Assembly (NCBI GenBank): GCA_000171875.1
Contig: ABHI01000003.1
Coordinates: forward strand, 1 to 64,000
DNA from: Flavobacteriales bacterium ALC-1
GTDB taxonomy: Bacteria; Bacteroidota; Bacteroidia; Flavobacteriales; Flavobacteriaceae
Reading direction: 5' to 3'
Length of the DNA stretch: 64,000 nucleotides
Part shown: positions 19,021 through 28,285 of the stretch, in pieces
How the letters are laid out: the number at the start of each line of letters is the position of its first letter
Position numbering within the stretch: position 1 is the first letter of the stretch
Notes under the pieces: generated by a model
Database searches by the model: none
What the model saw: the letters and a program-made list of their open reading frames with translations, nothing else
What the model was told of the DNA's origin: nothing
Translations under genes and position numbers: made by a program

Positions 19021-20043
19021 GTGAAGGGTTTAAAGTTTGTAGGTAAAATAATATTTGTAACCAATTCCTTGGTTGCATTTTTATTACTTATCTCTTATAT
19101 GTTGCCTTATATATCACCAAAGAGTTTTGCTACTTTATCCGTTTTAAGCCTTAGTGTGCCTTTACTAATTCTACTTAATGTCATCTTTTTTATTTACTGG
19201 CTGCTTCGCGTAAAAAAGCAAATGCTTTTGTCTTTAATTGTATTGCTTTTAGGATGGAGTTATATAGGCTCTATGTATAAATTCTCGTCTTCTAAGAATG
19301 TTGAAGACGATAAAAATATTTCTGTGATGTCATACAACGTTAGGCTGTTTAATATTTATTCGTGGCTGCCTAGTGAAACTGTTAAAAAAGACATTATAGA
19401 ATTTATTCATAAAGAAAAACCAGAAATACTTTGTTTACAAGAGTATAGAAAAGATGATCCTATAGTATTGGATAATTATTATAATTTTAATGCCTCACAT
19501 AAAGATACTGTAAAACGAGGTCAAGTTGTTTTTTCAAAATTTCCAATTATAAATTCTGGTTCTCTAGAATTTCCAAATACGTTTAATAATGGTATTTTTG
19601 TAGATATAGTTAAGCAAAAGGATACGATAAGAGTATATAATTTGCATTTACAATCTTCTGGTATTCAAACTGATGTTGAGGCTTTAAAAAATGAAACCTC
19701 TGACAATTTATTTAAGCAAGTAGGTTCAACATTTAAGTTGCAACAAGAGCAAGTTGAACTATTTTTAAAACATAAGTCTAAATGCAATTATAAAACTATA
19801 GTTACTGGTGATTTTAATAATACTGCTTATTCTTATATCTATAAAGAAATCAAAGGAAATAATTTGGTAGATACATTTGAAGAAGCTGGTAATGGTTTCG
19901 GAAAGACTTACGATTTTAAATTCTTTCCAATGCGAATCGATTTTATTTTAGCAGATAAAGATTTTACTGTCAACGGATTTAAAACTTATGATGTAAAACT
20001 CTCCGACCATTATCCTATAAAAGCTGCTGTAAAATTACATTAA
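19021..20043 (+). CDS. Membrane-anchored endonuclease/exonuclease/phosphatase-family protein
   Basis: A protein of 340 residues starting at GTG 19021. Three hydrophobic spans (about 5-90) anchor a soluble EEP-fold domain with SVMSYNVRLFN, ILCLQEYR (metal glutamate), TGDFNN and SDHYPI at the end. The motifs mark a DNase I-like metal hydrolase. Family members cleave DNA, phospholipids or other phosphoesters, so the substrate is unknown. It follows the rhomboid pair by 9 bases, and its 3' end overlaps the convergent DUF6122 gene by 9 bases. Confidence 0.85.
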   Translation: MKGLKFVGKIIFVTNSLVAFLLLISYMLPYISPKSFATLSVLSLSVPLLILLNVIFFIYWLLRVKKQMLLSLIVLLLGWSYIGSMYKFSSSKNVEDDKNISVMSYNVRLFNIYSWLPSETVKKDIIEFIHKEKPEILCLQEYRKDDPIVLDNYYNFNASHKDTVKRGQVVFSKFPIINSGSLEFPNTFNNGIFVDIVKQKDTIRVYNLHLQSSGIQTDVEALKNETSDNLFKQVGSTFKLQQEQVELFLKHKSKCNYKTIVTGDFNNTAYSYIYKEIKGNNLVDTFEEAGNGFGKTYDFKFFPMRIDFILADKDFTVNGFKTYDVKLSDHYPIKAAVKLH

Positions 20044-20343
20044 CCAGCAATCGACGCTGTCAGCAATGATGTGAATTACTAATCCTAATCCAATTAGTCT
20101 AGTCTTTTTTGGGACTAGAAATACCACGTAAGCTACCATTGCGTAATAGGTATGAAGTGGATGAAAATTAATACTACAACGATTAGGATCAAAAATGGGG
20201 TTGACTAACAAATGGTCTAAATCAATTAGCATACCCAAAAGCATTATACCATATGCTTTTAACCAATAGGTTTTAAAAAATAGTAGTGCAATTAATAGTG
20301 GTAAGCCAAAATGTAAACCATAGTGTATTACAGGTTGAAGCAT
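20035..20343 (-). CDS. DUF6122 family membrane protein
   Basis: A 102-residue membrane protein with about three spans and polar clusters: HYGLHFGLP at the start, LIDLDHLLVNP in the middle and LVIHIIADSVDCW at the end. The histidines and aspartates within hydrophobic stretches resemble membrane-bound metal-dependent hydrolases of the YdjM type, which is how I recognise the DUF6122 family. It is the last gene of the parA-to-DUF6122 operon, 4 bases after wbqC. Function unproven. Confidence 0.75.
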   Translation of the reverse strand: MLQPVIHYGLHFGLPLLIALLFFKTYWLKAYGIMLLGMLIDLDHLLVNPIFDPNRCSINFHPLHTYYAMVAYVVFLVPKKTRLIGLGLVIHIIADSVDCWLM

Positions 20344-20347
20344 AAAC

Positions 20348-20965
20348 TTATAATTTTTGCTTTTTTAAATAGAACTCCGTATTAGGACCTTCATTAAATA
20401 GCACATCTAAAATGCTGAGATTAGAAATAAAGCCATGTTTCTCTGAAAATACTTGTGTGTAAGGTTGAAGATAGTCCACTTCAAAATTACGTTTTACTAA
20501 ATGCCTTAAGTCTATTTTGTCTACTACCTCTTTTTCAAAAATAGAAGTATAGTTTGTTATAATATTTAGTTGAAGAGTATTTATTAGTATATCAAAACAC
20601 TTCAAATTAAAATCTAAAATATAGTCGAATTGTTTTTCAAACAAAGGCATTAAATCATCAATATAGAATTCAAAAAAAGGGGACATACTATATGCCGATT
20701 GTAAGGATTTTAAATGCTGAAGTTGCCAGAGATCTTCGTTTGCAATTTTTACATCCTTATACAATTGTCTATTTCTTTGTGTATAACTTACAGGAACAGT
20801 CAAAGCTAGTTTGCCATTAGCTCCATATATTTCTGTCCTATTTCTAAGGGTTTGTTTTTGATAATTATCACAAACTTCAAAAGATACAGTATCAGATTTA
20901 ACCATCGCAACAAAGTGTGCTACGTTAGGAAAATAAGTTGGATGTACTAATAGAGATTGCATCAA
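20348..20965 (-). CDS. WbqC family protein
   Basis: A 205-residue protein recognised as WbqC-like from LLVHPTYFPNVAHF at the start, the central QTLRNRTEIYGANGKLALTV and KSLQSAYSMSPFFEFY. WbqC family members are found in O-antigen and other glycan loci, and their biochemical function is not established. The start overlaps the TPR gene stop by 4 bases (ATGA). Placement between lepB-linked genes and DUF6122 is the same order I know from other Flavobacteriaceae, apart from the two genes inserted upstream. Confidence 0.85.
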   Translation of the reverse strand: MMQSLLVHPTYFPNVAHFVAMVKSDTVSFEVCDNYQKQTLRNRTEIYGANGKLALTVPVSYTQRNRQLYKDVKIANEDLWQLQHLKSLQSAYSMSPFFEFYIDDLMPLFEKQFDYILDFNLKCFDILINTLQLNIITNYTSIFEKEVVDKIDLRHLVKRNFEVDYLQPYTQVFSEKHGFISNLSILDVLFNEGPNTEFYLKKQKL

Positions 20966-22194
20966 CTAAAAAGTAAATTTCCTAACCAAGTATAGGCAAT
21001 AAATAGTATTGCTATTATGGTGAGTAATGTGCCATAATCGTATCCTATAATACTTCCGATTATAGCAACAAGTAAAATTAGAGCTCCATATGCATATCCC
21101 ATAATTTGATTGTTCTTTTTTGAAATTAATGGGCTTCTGCTTAGAGGTAAAATAGCAGCTAGAGAAGCAATACTAATTAAAATTAGATAGTTATTTTCAA
21201 TTAAAAAACTTAGTAAAAATGTAGTTAGAGCTAATACTAATAATGCAAATAAAATCTGACCACTTAATTTTGAATTTTTATCTAACAAGTATTTTCCATA
21301 ATTATCAAATAACAGAAGCATATTAGATAAAGGTTCCATAAACCAGCTACCTAAAGCTAACAATAGATAAGCTACTATTAGTGGTATTGCCAATATTGAT
21401 AGTCCTGAAGCTGTTAAAACTTTTACAAAAACGCGATAGACTAAATAAATACCAATAATATATAACCATTGGTTTTTCTCAGATTTATTACTAATCCAAA
21501 AAGCATATCTTAAATATAAATTATAAACTCTATTTTTTGCTTTTACAGCAGTTAGCATACCATTTCTTGCATAATTATCATTTGGATCTAGCTTTAATGC
21601 TTCTTTAAAGTGTAATAAAGCTTTTGGCAAATCATTGTGTTCTAAATGACTCCAACCAACATTTGCATGAGAAAACGAATTTTCAGGATCATCATTTAAT
21701 AAAGTTTCAATAGTCTCTTTTGCTTCCTCTTTACGGTTTAGTTTTGTCAAAGCTGTAGCTCTAGCATTTAAGCAATTGCGGCTTTTTGCGTTAAGTTTTA
21801 GACCTTCATTGGCCATCAATAGCGCATTTTCAAAATCCTTTTTATAAATTAGAATAAAAGCTTTATATCCAAAATAATTTTCATCATGTGGATCTAGAGT
21901 TATGGCTTCGTTTATATATTCTAATGCTTTATTAGTATTTTCTTTAGTATAATATATTTGTGACAATAAATAATAGACTCCACTATAGTTAGGAACACTA
22001 CCTCTTAACTCAATAGTTAAAGATTCTGCTTTTTCAAGATCATCAGTTTGGAGATAGGATTGCGCTAATAAAAACTTTGCTTCATAATTATCAATATTTG
22101 AGGCTATAGCGTTGTTAAAATAAGGGATTGCATCTTTGTATCTTCCCATATCAAATAATTGAGCACCCCTCTGGTAATTGGCTTCAAGGCTCAT
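20962..22194 (-). CDS. TPR protein with C-terminal membrane domain
   Basis: A 410-residue protein with six or so TPR repeats in residues about 1-215 (for example GRYKDAIPYFNNAIASNIDN, KALLHFKEALKLDPNDNYAR) and then a membrane domain of about six spans (about 245-410) ending near the C-terminus. There is no signal peptide, so the TPR array faces the cytosol. It is coupled to the AAA-ATPase gene by a one-base overlap. The likely role is a membrane adaptor for the neighbouring ATPase, which itself has TPRs; that role is inference. Confidence 0.75.
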   Translation of the reverse strand: MSLEANYQRGAQLFDMGRYKDAIPYFNNAIASNIDNYEAKFLLAQSYLQTDDLEKAESLTIELRGSVPNYSGVYYLLSQIYYTKENTNKALEYINEAITLDPHDENYFGYKAFILIYKKDFENALLMANEGLKLNAKSRNCLNARATALTKLNRKEEAKETIETLLNDDPENSFSHANVGWSHLEHNDLPKALLHFKEALKLDPNDNYARNGMLTAVKAKNRVYNLYLRYAFWISNKSEKNQWLYIIGIYLVYRVFVKVLTASGLSILAIPLIVAYLLLALGSWFMEPLSNMLLLFDNYGKYLLDKNSKLSGQILFALLVLALTTFLLSFLIENNYLILISIASLAAILPLSRSPLISKKNNQIMGYAYGALILLVAIIGSIIGYDYGTLLTIIAILFIAYTWLGNLLFS

Positions 22195-23498
22195 TATTGT
22201 TTAATGTTTAGATAATTGAGAATATCGTCGTATAAACCAGCGTCATTAGCATATAAGGCATAATTTTTTGCTGATGAGAACCACTCTTTTGTAGAAGGCT
22301 TCATTTTTGAGATAGCTTTAGTTATATCTTTTGTTGTTAAAGGTTTTGGAATACCATCTTTAAATGACTCTTGTAATTTTTCCTCGATTGCAATATCTAT
22401 ACTAGAAGATATATCAGCTCCAGAAAAATCTTTACTCTTTTTAGCTAGAGTTTTTAGATCAACACTTTCAACAGGTTTTCCTTTTAGTTGAATTTGATAA
22501 ATAGATTTTCTCGCCTCTACATCTGGTGGTGCAACAAAAATAATTCTATCAAACCTACCTGGTCTTCTAAAAGCAGGATCTATATACCAAGGTGCATTAG
22601 TTGCGCCTAAAACTAAAATGCCATCATTATCTGAATCAATACCATCTAATTCTGCTAAAAATTGATTGATTACTGTGCGACCAGCAGTCTTGTTAATGTC
22701 GTTTCTATTAGCTCCTAAAGCATCTATTTCGTCAATAAAAATAACACAAGGTTTGTGTTGTCGAGCAGTTTCAAATATTTCGTGTAGATTCTTTTCTGAA
22801 TTACCAAGCCACATATCTAAGATATCATTAATGCCAATATTTATAAAATTGGCATCAATTTCACCAGCAGTAGCTTTAGCTATGTGTGTTTTTCCGCAAC
22901 CTGGAGGGCCATAAAGTAAAATACCACCACCAATTTTTTTGCCATAAGCCTTGTACAAATCTTTATGTAAAAGTGGCTTTATGATTTTTAAATCAATCTC
23001 TTCTTTTACTTTTTGCATGCCACCAACACTATCAAATTTGACGTTGGTTTTTTTTATAAATTTTATGGCATCATTATCCGTAAAATCTGAATCTGTACCA
23101 GTATTTTTAATTCTAAAAATATCATCTAAAGAGTCATTGTAATACTTGGCGTCTATTTCTAATATACGTTTATAAACCTCTAGTGCTTGATCTTTTTGAT
23201 TTAATTTTAATAAACATTCGCAATACAACTCTAAATAATCAGTAGTTTCTTGATTCGCTATAACCTCTTCAATAATAACTTCTGTTAAGTTATATTTTTC
23301 TTGTTCAAAATAACAGCGAGCAAGAAGGTATTTGTTTTTATTAGTATCCGCTACTTCTATTATTTTAAGCAAATGTTTTTCAGCGTTAGAATATTCAAAC
23401 AAGTCCATGTAAATATTAGCTACTTGACTACGCAAAGGAATGTTGTCAGGTGAAAGCTCTAATGCTTCTAGTAAAGTGTTTAAAAGAGAATTGTCCAT
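22194..23498 (-). CDS. AAA+ ATPase with N-terminal TPR repeats
   Basis: A 434-residue protein. Residues 1-120 are TPR-like helices (EYSNAEKHLLKIIEVADT, QKDQALEVYKRILEIDAKYY). An AAA module follows with VGGMQKVKEEI, Walker A GPPGCGKT (197-204), Walker B IFIDE (253-257), sensor asparagine in GATNAPW (301), arginine fingers FRRPGRFDR and the sensor-2 region FSGADISS. This is the CDC48/FtsH/Vps4 type of AAA rather than clamp loader or MoxR. The C-terminal tail with KPSTKEWFSSAKNYALYAN resembles the ends of Vps4/katanin-clade ATPases. It has no protease domain, so it is a candidate remodelling ATPase. Confidence 0.85.
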   Translation of the reverse strand: MDNSLLNTLLEALELSPDNIPLRSQVANIYMDLFEYSNAEKHLLKIIEVADTNKNKYLLARCYFEQEKYNLTEVIIEEVIANQETTDYLELYCECLLKLNQKDQALEVYKRILEIDAKYYNDSLDDIFRIKNTGTDSDFTDNDAIKFIKKTNVKFDSVGGMQKVKEEIDLKIIKPLLHKDLYKAYGKKIGGGILLYGPPGCGKTHIAKATAGEIDANFINIGINDILDMWLGNSEKNLHEIFETARQHKPCVIFIDEIDALGANRNDINKTAGRTVINQFLAELDGIDSDNDGILVLGATNAPWYIDPAFRRPGRFDRIIFVAPPDVEARKSIYQIQLKGKPVESVDLKTLAKKSKDFSGADISSSIDIAIEEKLQESFKDGIPKPLTTKDITKAISKMKPSTKEWFSSAKNYALYANDAGLYDDILNYLNIKQ

Positions 23499-25121
23499 TT
23501 ATTTAGCTTTAGCCTTCTTTTTCTTTCTCCATTTATTAAAGAAAGTGATTCCAAAAATGATAACTAAAAAAGGAATAAAATATGAGGTGCGTTCACCATT
23601 ACCACTTACAGTAGTAAAGATTCTGTCCCAACGGAAACTCCAATTTTTTAGACCGTCATTAATACCATCAATACTCATCCAAATAAAAACGGGCTTTCCA
23701 AAAACATGATTATAAGGCACAAATCCCCATGCTCTTGCATCTATTGAATTGTGGCGGTTGTCTCCCATCATCCAATAATAATCTTGACCAAACGTATAAG
23801 CAGTAGCAGGCTGGTCATCAATAAGAATTTGATTGTCTCTAGTAATTACTTTATGGCCCTCGTACTCAGAAATTGCACGTTTGTATAAAGCAATATTTTT
23901 AGTATTTAATTGCACTGTGGCACCAGCTTTAGGGATCCATATAGGTCCGAAATAATTATAATTCCAATTATAATTTGGGTCGTGAGGGAAAACACGCCCG
24001 TCTCTTATTCCTTTATCCTCAGCTACATAAGTAATAGATTTAATATTTGGATGTAATACAGCTTTCTTAGCAGCTTCTGGTGTGGCTTGTACAACATAAT
24101 TGTTGGTGAGATTATTAAAACCTATATCATCAGTGATATCGTATTTTTTTAATATAGCTTGAATCCTAGCAATATCTTGATTAGAATTAATTTGAAAATT
24201 ATTAAAAACTATGTCATGAGAAAATTGAAGCTTTGCTCTATTAGGTAACTTATTTTGTTTCCCGTTTATGTAAACTATACCATTACGAACCTCTAATGTA
24301 TCTCCAGGTATTCCTACACAGCGTTTAACAAGATTGGTTTTTTTATCTATAGGTTTGTAATAATTGCGATCTGGTTTAAATTTATTCATATCCAACAGCG
24401 TATCTGCTGGCTGATTAAAAACGACAATATCATTACGTTCAATCTTTTCAAAACCAGGTAACCTAAAATAGGGTAACTGTAATTTGTTCATCCACGATGT
24501 TTCTCGCTTTTCGTAATTATCACTATACAAATACGATTTTATACCAAGTTTTGGGATTGTGTCATGCACCATTGGTGCTCCAACAGTTGTCATTGGTGTT
24601 CTGGCACCATAATGTATTTTACTTACAATTAGAAAGTCTCCTACCAACAACGATTTTTCTAAAGATGAAGACGGAATAACAAAGGGTTGAAAAAAGTAAG
24701 TATGTACAATAGTTGCTGCTACAATAGCGAATAGGATAGAGGTAATCCATTCACCTGTTGACGTTTTTGGTTTTAATTCTCTATGTTCTATATAGTTTAC
24801 ATCTGCAACATAATTTAAGTAATAGAGGTAAAAGCCAAGTGTAACAATACATAAAAGCGCATCTAATTTGGTGTCTTTACCAAAAGTTCTTGCAGTTTCT
24901 ACCCAAACTGCAGGAATCATTATAAGGTTTACTATTGGTAAAAACATTAAAATTATCCACCACCAAGGGCGAGAAATAATTTTCATTAAAACAACAGCAT
25001 TATAAATTGGAACAAAGGCTTCCCAAGCTTTTCTGCCCGCTTTAACGTAAAGTTTCCAGGTACCTAAACCATGGATAATTTGTATAATGAGTAAAAAGAT
25101 AAACCACTCTGTCCAAGTCAT
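23499..25121 (-). CDS. lepB: Signal peptidase I with extra N-terminal membrane domain
   Basis: Removes signal peptides from Sec-exported proteins. The catalytic serine is in PSSSLEKSLLVGD (Ser153) and the lysine in LVKRCVGIPGD (Lys266); the box E motif MGDNRHNSIDAR is complete. Two features are longer than in typical SPase I. An N-terminal membrane domain (1-110, WKLYVKAGRKAWEAFVPIYN) resembles DUF5684. There is also a large insertion (about 290-400) between the lysine box and box E. A final hydrophobic anchor lies at the C-terminus. The total of 540 residues is usual for flavobacterial LepB but about double the common size. Confidence 0.93.
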   Translation of the reverse strand: MTWTEWFIFLLIIQIIHGLGTWKLYVKAGRKAWEAFVPIYNAVVLMKIISRPWWWIILMFLPIVNLIMIPAVWVETARTFGKDTKLDALLCIVTLGFYLYYLNYVADVNYIEHRELKPKTSTGEWITSILFAIVAATIVHTYFFQPFVIPSSSLEKSLLVGDFLIVSKIHYGARTPMTTVGAPMVHDTIPKLGIKSYLYSDNYEKRETSWMNKLQLPYFRLPGFEKIERNDIVVFNQPADTLLDMNKFKPDRNYYKPIDKKTNLVKRCVGIPGDTLEVRNGIVYINGKQNKLPNRAKLQFSHDIVFNNFQINSNQDIARIQAILKKYDITDDIGFNNLTNNYVVQATPEAAKKAVLHPNIKSITYVAEDKGIRDGRVFPHDPNYNWNYNYFGPIWIPKAGATVQLNTKNIALYKRAISEYEGHKVITRDNQILIDDQPATAYTFGQDYYWMMGDNRHNSIDARAWGFVPYNHVFGKPVFIWMSIDGINDGLKNWSFRWDRIFTTVSGNGERTSYFIPFLVIIFGITFFNKWRKKKKAKAK

Positions 25122-25183
25122 ATCGTTAAGTTTTGTCTATGTAGGTTGAAAATTATTCTAATTTGTTTCAAAATTTAGGCAAG

Positions 25184-25885
25184 TTAACCAATGTTTAACA
25201 CATCTTTCATGCTAAAGACTCCTTTTTTGTCTTTAATCCATTCTGCCGCAATTACAGCTCCCAATGCAAAACCTTGTCTGTTGTGTGCTGTATGTTTTAT
25301 ACTGATAGAATCAATTTCAGAATTATAAGTAATCTCATGCGTACCTGGAACGTCTATAATGCGTTTAGCGTCAATATGAATTTTGTCAGAGGTTGCTTTA
25401 TCTAATGTCCAATTATTATAATTGGTGTTTTCTATGATTTGTTCAGCTAAAGTGATTGCTGTACCACTTGGAGCATCAAGTTTTTTAGTATGATGAATTT
25501 CTTCAATCTCAGTAGAATAATCAGGGAAATCAGACATCAATTGACTTAATCTTTTATTGATTTCAAAAAAGATATTTACACCTAAGCTAAAGTTTGAAGC
25601 ATATAAAAAAGTACCATTTTTAGATTTGCAATAGTCTAAAACGTTATCGTATTGATCTAACCAACCTGTTGTCCCGGAAATTACAGGAACACCAGCGTCT
25701 ATAGCTTGTTTTATATTAGTTACAGCTGTTGATGGTAAACTAAAATCTATAGCGACATCTGTGTTGTTGAAGTCAAAATCTGTAGTTGTGCTCGAAGCTT
25801 TTAATGAAATAATATGGTTACGGTCTAAAGCAATAGCTTCAATGTTTTTGCCCATTCTGCCATAACCGAGTAAAGCAATTTTCAT
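25184..25885 (-). CDS. dapB: 4-hydroxy-tetrahydrodipicolinate reductase
   Basis: Lysine and diaminopimelate pathway enzyme that reduces HTPA to tetrahydrodipicolinate with NAD(P)H. The nucleotide-binding motif is MKIALLGYGRMGK; IDFSLPSTAV and SGTTGW follow; the catalytic region is IEEIHHTKKLDAPSGTA with its histidine pair and lysine. The length of 233 is short compared with about 270 in E. coli but normal for this group. It lies one base after the DUF5683 gene and 62 bases before lepB in the same operon, so cell-wall precursor synthesis is linked to chromosome segregation genes. Confidence 0.93.
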   Translation of the reverse strand: MKIALLGYGRMGKNIEAIALDRNHIISLKASSTTTDFDFNNTDVAIDFSLPSTAVTNIKQAIDAGVPVISGTTGWLDQYDNVLDYCKSKNGTFLYASNFSLGVNIFFEINKRLSQLMSDFPDYSTEIEEIHHTKKLDAPSGTAITLAEQIIENTNYNNWTLDKATSDKIHIDAKRIIDVPGTHEITYNSEIDSISIKHTAHNRQGFALGAVIAAEWIKDKKGVFSMKDVLNIG

Positions 25886-25886
25886 C

Positions 25887-26492
25887 TTAAAATTTAAAAT
25901 TTAAAGTAACTCCTAAATCAGAACTATGTTCCATTTCATTATACTGATAATGTGGACCTAAACTTAAGTTTTCATCCACATTGAATTGAAGTAAATGTGC
26001 ATCTACATTAGCGTCGATGATGTTTAAGGCATAAAACCCAATAGTTAATAATAAGGATACTTCTTTATTTCTCCTGAATTGTTCTTGAGCTCTGATAAGG
26101 CCATCATTAGAAATTTGAGGTGTATCGCCAGAGCCATAAAACTCATCATCTTTAAAACCAGCTAAACGTCTTTTGTAAGCACTTCTGTACCGATCAAACT
26201 GCTTGTCATTTCTTACATAAAAATAAATACCACCACCAATTAATCCCCAAGCAATTGGAATTTTCCAATATTTTTTATTGTAAGCCTGACCCAGTCCAGG
26301 TAAAATAGCGGAATAAAATGCGGCTTTAGAGGGTCTAAGTGGATCTATCTCTTTTGTTGTCAATACTTGGTTGTCAATTAAAATAAGTTCTTTATCAATA
26401 TCTACACTCGTACTATCTTTATCTTTTTGAGAAAAAGAGAATAGTGCTGAGCATAAGCACAGTATAAGAATATAGAAACGTTTATTTAGCAC
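25887..26492 (-). CDS. DUF5683 family protein
   Basis: A protein of 201 residues with a signal peptide (about 1-21), recognised as DUF5683 from RPSKAAFYSAILPGLGQAYNKKYWKIP, which I cite in pieces: KAAFYSAILPGLGQ and NKKYWKIP. Two hydrophobic segments follow (GLIGGGIYFYV, SLLLTIGFYALNIIDA), and a C-terminal strand ends at phenylalanine (LGVTLNFKF), as outer-membrane-associated proteins do. The start overlaps the parB end by 11 bases. Its function is unknown; the position after parAB is common in Flavobacteriaceae. Confidence 0.85.
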   Translation of the reverse strand: MLNKRFYILILCLCSALFSFSQKDKDSTSVDIDKELILIDNQVLTTKEIDPLRPSKAAFYSAILPGLGQAYNKKYWKIPIAWGLIGGGIYFYVRNDKQFDRYRSAYKRRLAGFKDDEFYGSGDTPQISNDGLIRAQEQFRRNKEVSLLLTIGFYALNIIDANVDAHLLQFNVDENLSLGPHYQYNEMEHSSDLGVTLNFKF

Positions 26493-27384
26493 GCTTAACT
26501 AATTTTTTAATTCTGTTAAAGTCTTCTTCCGAGTGAAACGGTATGGTAATTTTACCGCTTCCATTTTTTGCTAGTTTAACGTCAATTTTGTGTCCAAAGT
26601 ATTCTGAGAACTCTTTAACTCCTTTTTTGATATACTTTGGGGTTTCATTCGAATCACTTTCAGTAGAAGTTGGTGTTTCAGAATTTAGATTTTTAACCAA
26701 TTGTTCTGTCGCTCTAACAGACAACTTATTAGTTATGATTTTTTCATAAACCTCTAACTGATCAATTTGACTTTCAATATTCACCATAGCTCTACCATGA
26801 CCCATACTGATAAAACCATCACGCATTCCGGTCTGAATAATCGGATCTAACTTTAATAAGCGTAAGTAATTAGCAATAGTAGAACGTTTTTTACCAACAC
26901 GCTCACTCATTTGTGCTTGTGTTAGATTTATTTCGTCTATTAAACGTTGATAGGATAGTGCTATTTCTATAGGGTCTAAATCTTGGCGTTGAATATTTTC
27001 AACTAATGCCATTTCTAACGATTCTTGATCATTAGCGATTCTTATATATGCAGGAATGGCTTCTAATCCAATTAATTTTGAAGCTCTAAAACGACGCTCA
27101 CCAGAAACTAATTGGTATTTATTAAAGGCTAATTTTCTAACTGTTATGGGTTGAATAACACCAAGTTCGCGAATTGAAGACGCTAATTCTCTTAGTGATT
27201 CTTCATTAAAATTCGTTCTTGGCTGAAAAGGATTTACTTCAATACTTTCAATATCGAGTTCAACTATATTACCCACAACCTTATCTGCATTTTTATCTTC
27301 AGCAGATTTAATATCGTTTTCAGGATCTTTCAATAAAGCTGAAAGACCACGTCCTAATGCTTGTTTTTTTGTTGCCTTCGCCAT
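26482..27384 (-). CDS. parB: Chromosome partitioning protein ParB
   Basis: Centromere-binding CTPase that spreads from parS. The N-terminal box is GRGLSALLKD; the CTP/parS domain has VNPFQPRTNFNEESLRELA, GVIQPITVRK, LVSGERRFRASKL and the arginine motif; and the helix-turn-helix is in LTQAQMSERVGKKRSTIANYL. The C-terminal dimerisation domain follows a variable linker. The length of 300 is normal. It overlaps parA by one base (TAATG). Confidence 0.95.
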   Translation of the reverse strand: MAKATKKQALGRGLSALLKDPENDIKSAEDKNADKVVGNIVELDIESIEVNPFQPRTNFNEESLRELASSIRELGVIQPITVRKLAFNKYQLVSGERRFRASKLIGLEAIPAYIRIANDQESLEMALVENIQRQDLDPIEIALSYQRLIDEINLTQAQMSERVGKKRSTIANYLRLLKLDPIIQTGMRDGFISMGHGRAMVNIESQIDQLEVYEKIITNKLSVRATEQLVKNLNSETPTSTESDSNETPKYIKKGVKEFSEYFGHKIDVKLAKNGSGKITIPFHSEEDFNRIKKLVKRAK

Positions 27385-28151
27385 TATAATTCATTTTTCT
27401 TAATCAGCTCTTTCGCTAAGCTTAGATAATTGGCCGCGCCTTTACTACTTACATCATAGTTAATAATACTTTCTCCATAACTTGGTGCTTCACCTAAACG
27501 TACATTACGTTGAATAATAGTATCAAAAACCATATCAGTAAAATGTTTTTGAACTTCTTCTACCACTTGATTAGACAGTCGTAAACGCGAATCAAACATA
27601 GTTAAAAGTAAGCCTTCAATGTCTAACGCTTCATTATGTATTTTCTGTACACTTTTAATAGTATTTAACAGTTTTCCTAAGCCTTCAAGCGCAAAGTATT
27701 CACATTGAATAGGAATAATTACTGAATCAGACGCTGTTAAGGCATTTAGAGTTAGTAATCCTAATGAAGGAGCGCAATCAATTAATATATAATCGTATTC
27801 AGATTTTAAATCAACTACAGCTTTTTTTAGCATGTACTCACGCTCGTCCTTGTCAACTAATTCAATTTCTATGGCTACAAGGTCTATATGTGCTGGTATC
27901 ACATCTACATTTGGCGCATTTGATGCTACAATAGCTTCTTTGGCTGGTTTAGTGTGTTCTAATACTTGATACGAGCCAATTTCTACTGCGTCTACATCTA
28001 TACCTAATCCAGAACTAGCGTTGGCTTGAGGATCGGCATCTATAAGTAGGACTTTTTTCTCCAGTGCTCCTAAAGAAGCCGCTAGATTTACCGAAGTGGT
28101 CGTTTTACCAACTCCTCCTTTTTGATTGGCAATTGCAATGATTTTACCCAT
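27384..28151 (-). CDS. parA: Chromosome partitioning ATPase ParA
   Basis: Walker-type ATPase that moves the origin region with ParB. It has the deviant Walker A KGGVGKTTTSVNLA (11-24), DADPQANAS for motif A', and IDCAPSLGLLTLNAL for Walker B. The length of 255 with no N-terminal DNA-binding extension marks the chromosomal (Soj) rather than plasmid type. It is the first gene of the operon that continues through dapB and lepB to DUF6122. Confidence 0.95.
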   Translation of the reverse strand: MGKIIAIANQKGGVGKTTTSVNLAASLGALEKKVLLIDADPQANASSGLGIDVDAVEIGSYQVLEHTKPAKEAIVASNAPNVDVIPAHIDLVAIEIELVDKDEREYMLKKAVVDLKSEYDYILIDCAPSLGLLTLNALTASDSVIIPIQCEYFALEGLGKLLNTIKSVQKIHNEALDIEGLLLTMFDSRLRLSNQVVEEVQKHFTDMVFDTIIQRNVRLGEAPSYGESIINYDVSSKGAANYLSLAKELIKKNEL

Positions 28152-28234
28152 TAAATGATTTGGTTTATTAAGGCATTAAAAATACAATTTATTATGGGTT
28201 TTGAAAATGGAAGTTGTTAACATTACTATCATGA

Positions 28235-28260
28235 AAAAGACAGCCGTTAGGCTGTCTTTT
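28235..28260 (-). terminator. Terminator between the M16 protease gene and parA
   Basis: Perfect 11-bp stem AAAAGACAGCC/GGCTGTCTTTT with loop GTTA, 26 bases after the end of the M16 gene. A- and T-runs on both sides mean it could work in either direction, but only the minus-strand M16 transcript arrives here. Confidence 0.85.
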
Positions 28261-28285
28261 GTTTTATTGAATATAATATGAAATA

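Noticed and set aside
26482..28151. parS site near parAB
   Set aside because: I looked for a GTTTCACGTGAAAC-like palindrome and saw none in or next to the genes; parS may lie elsewhere.
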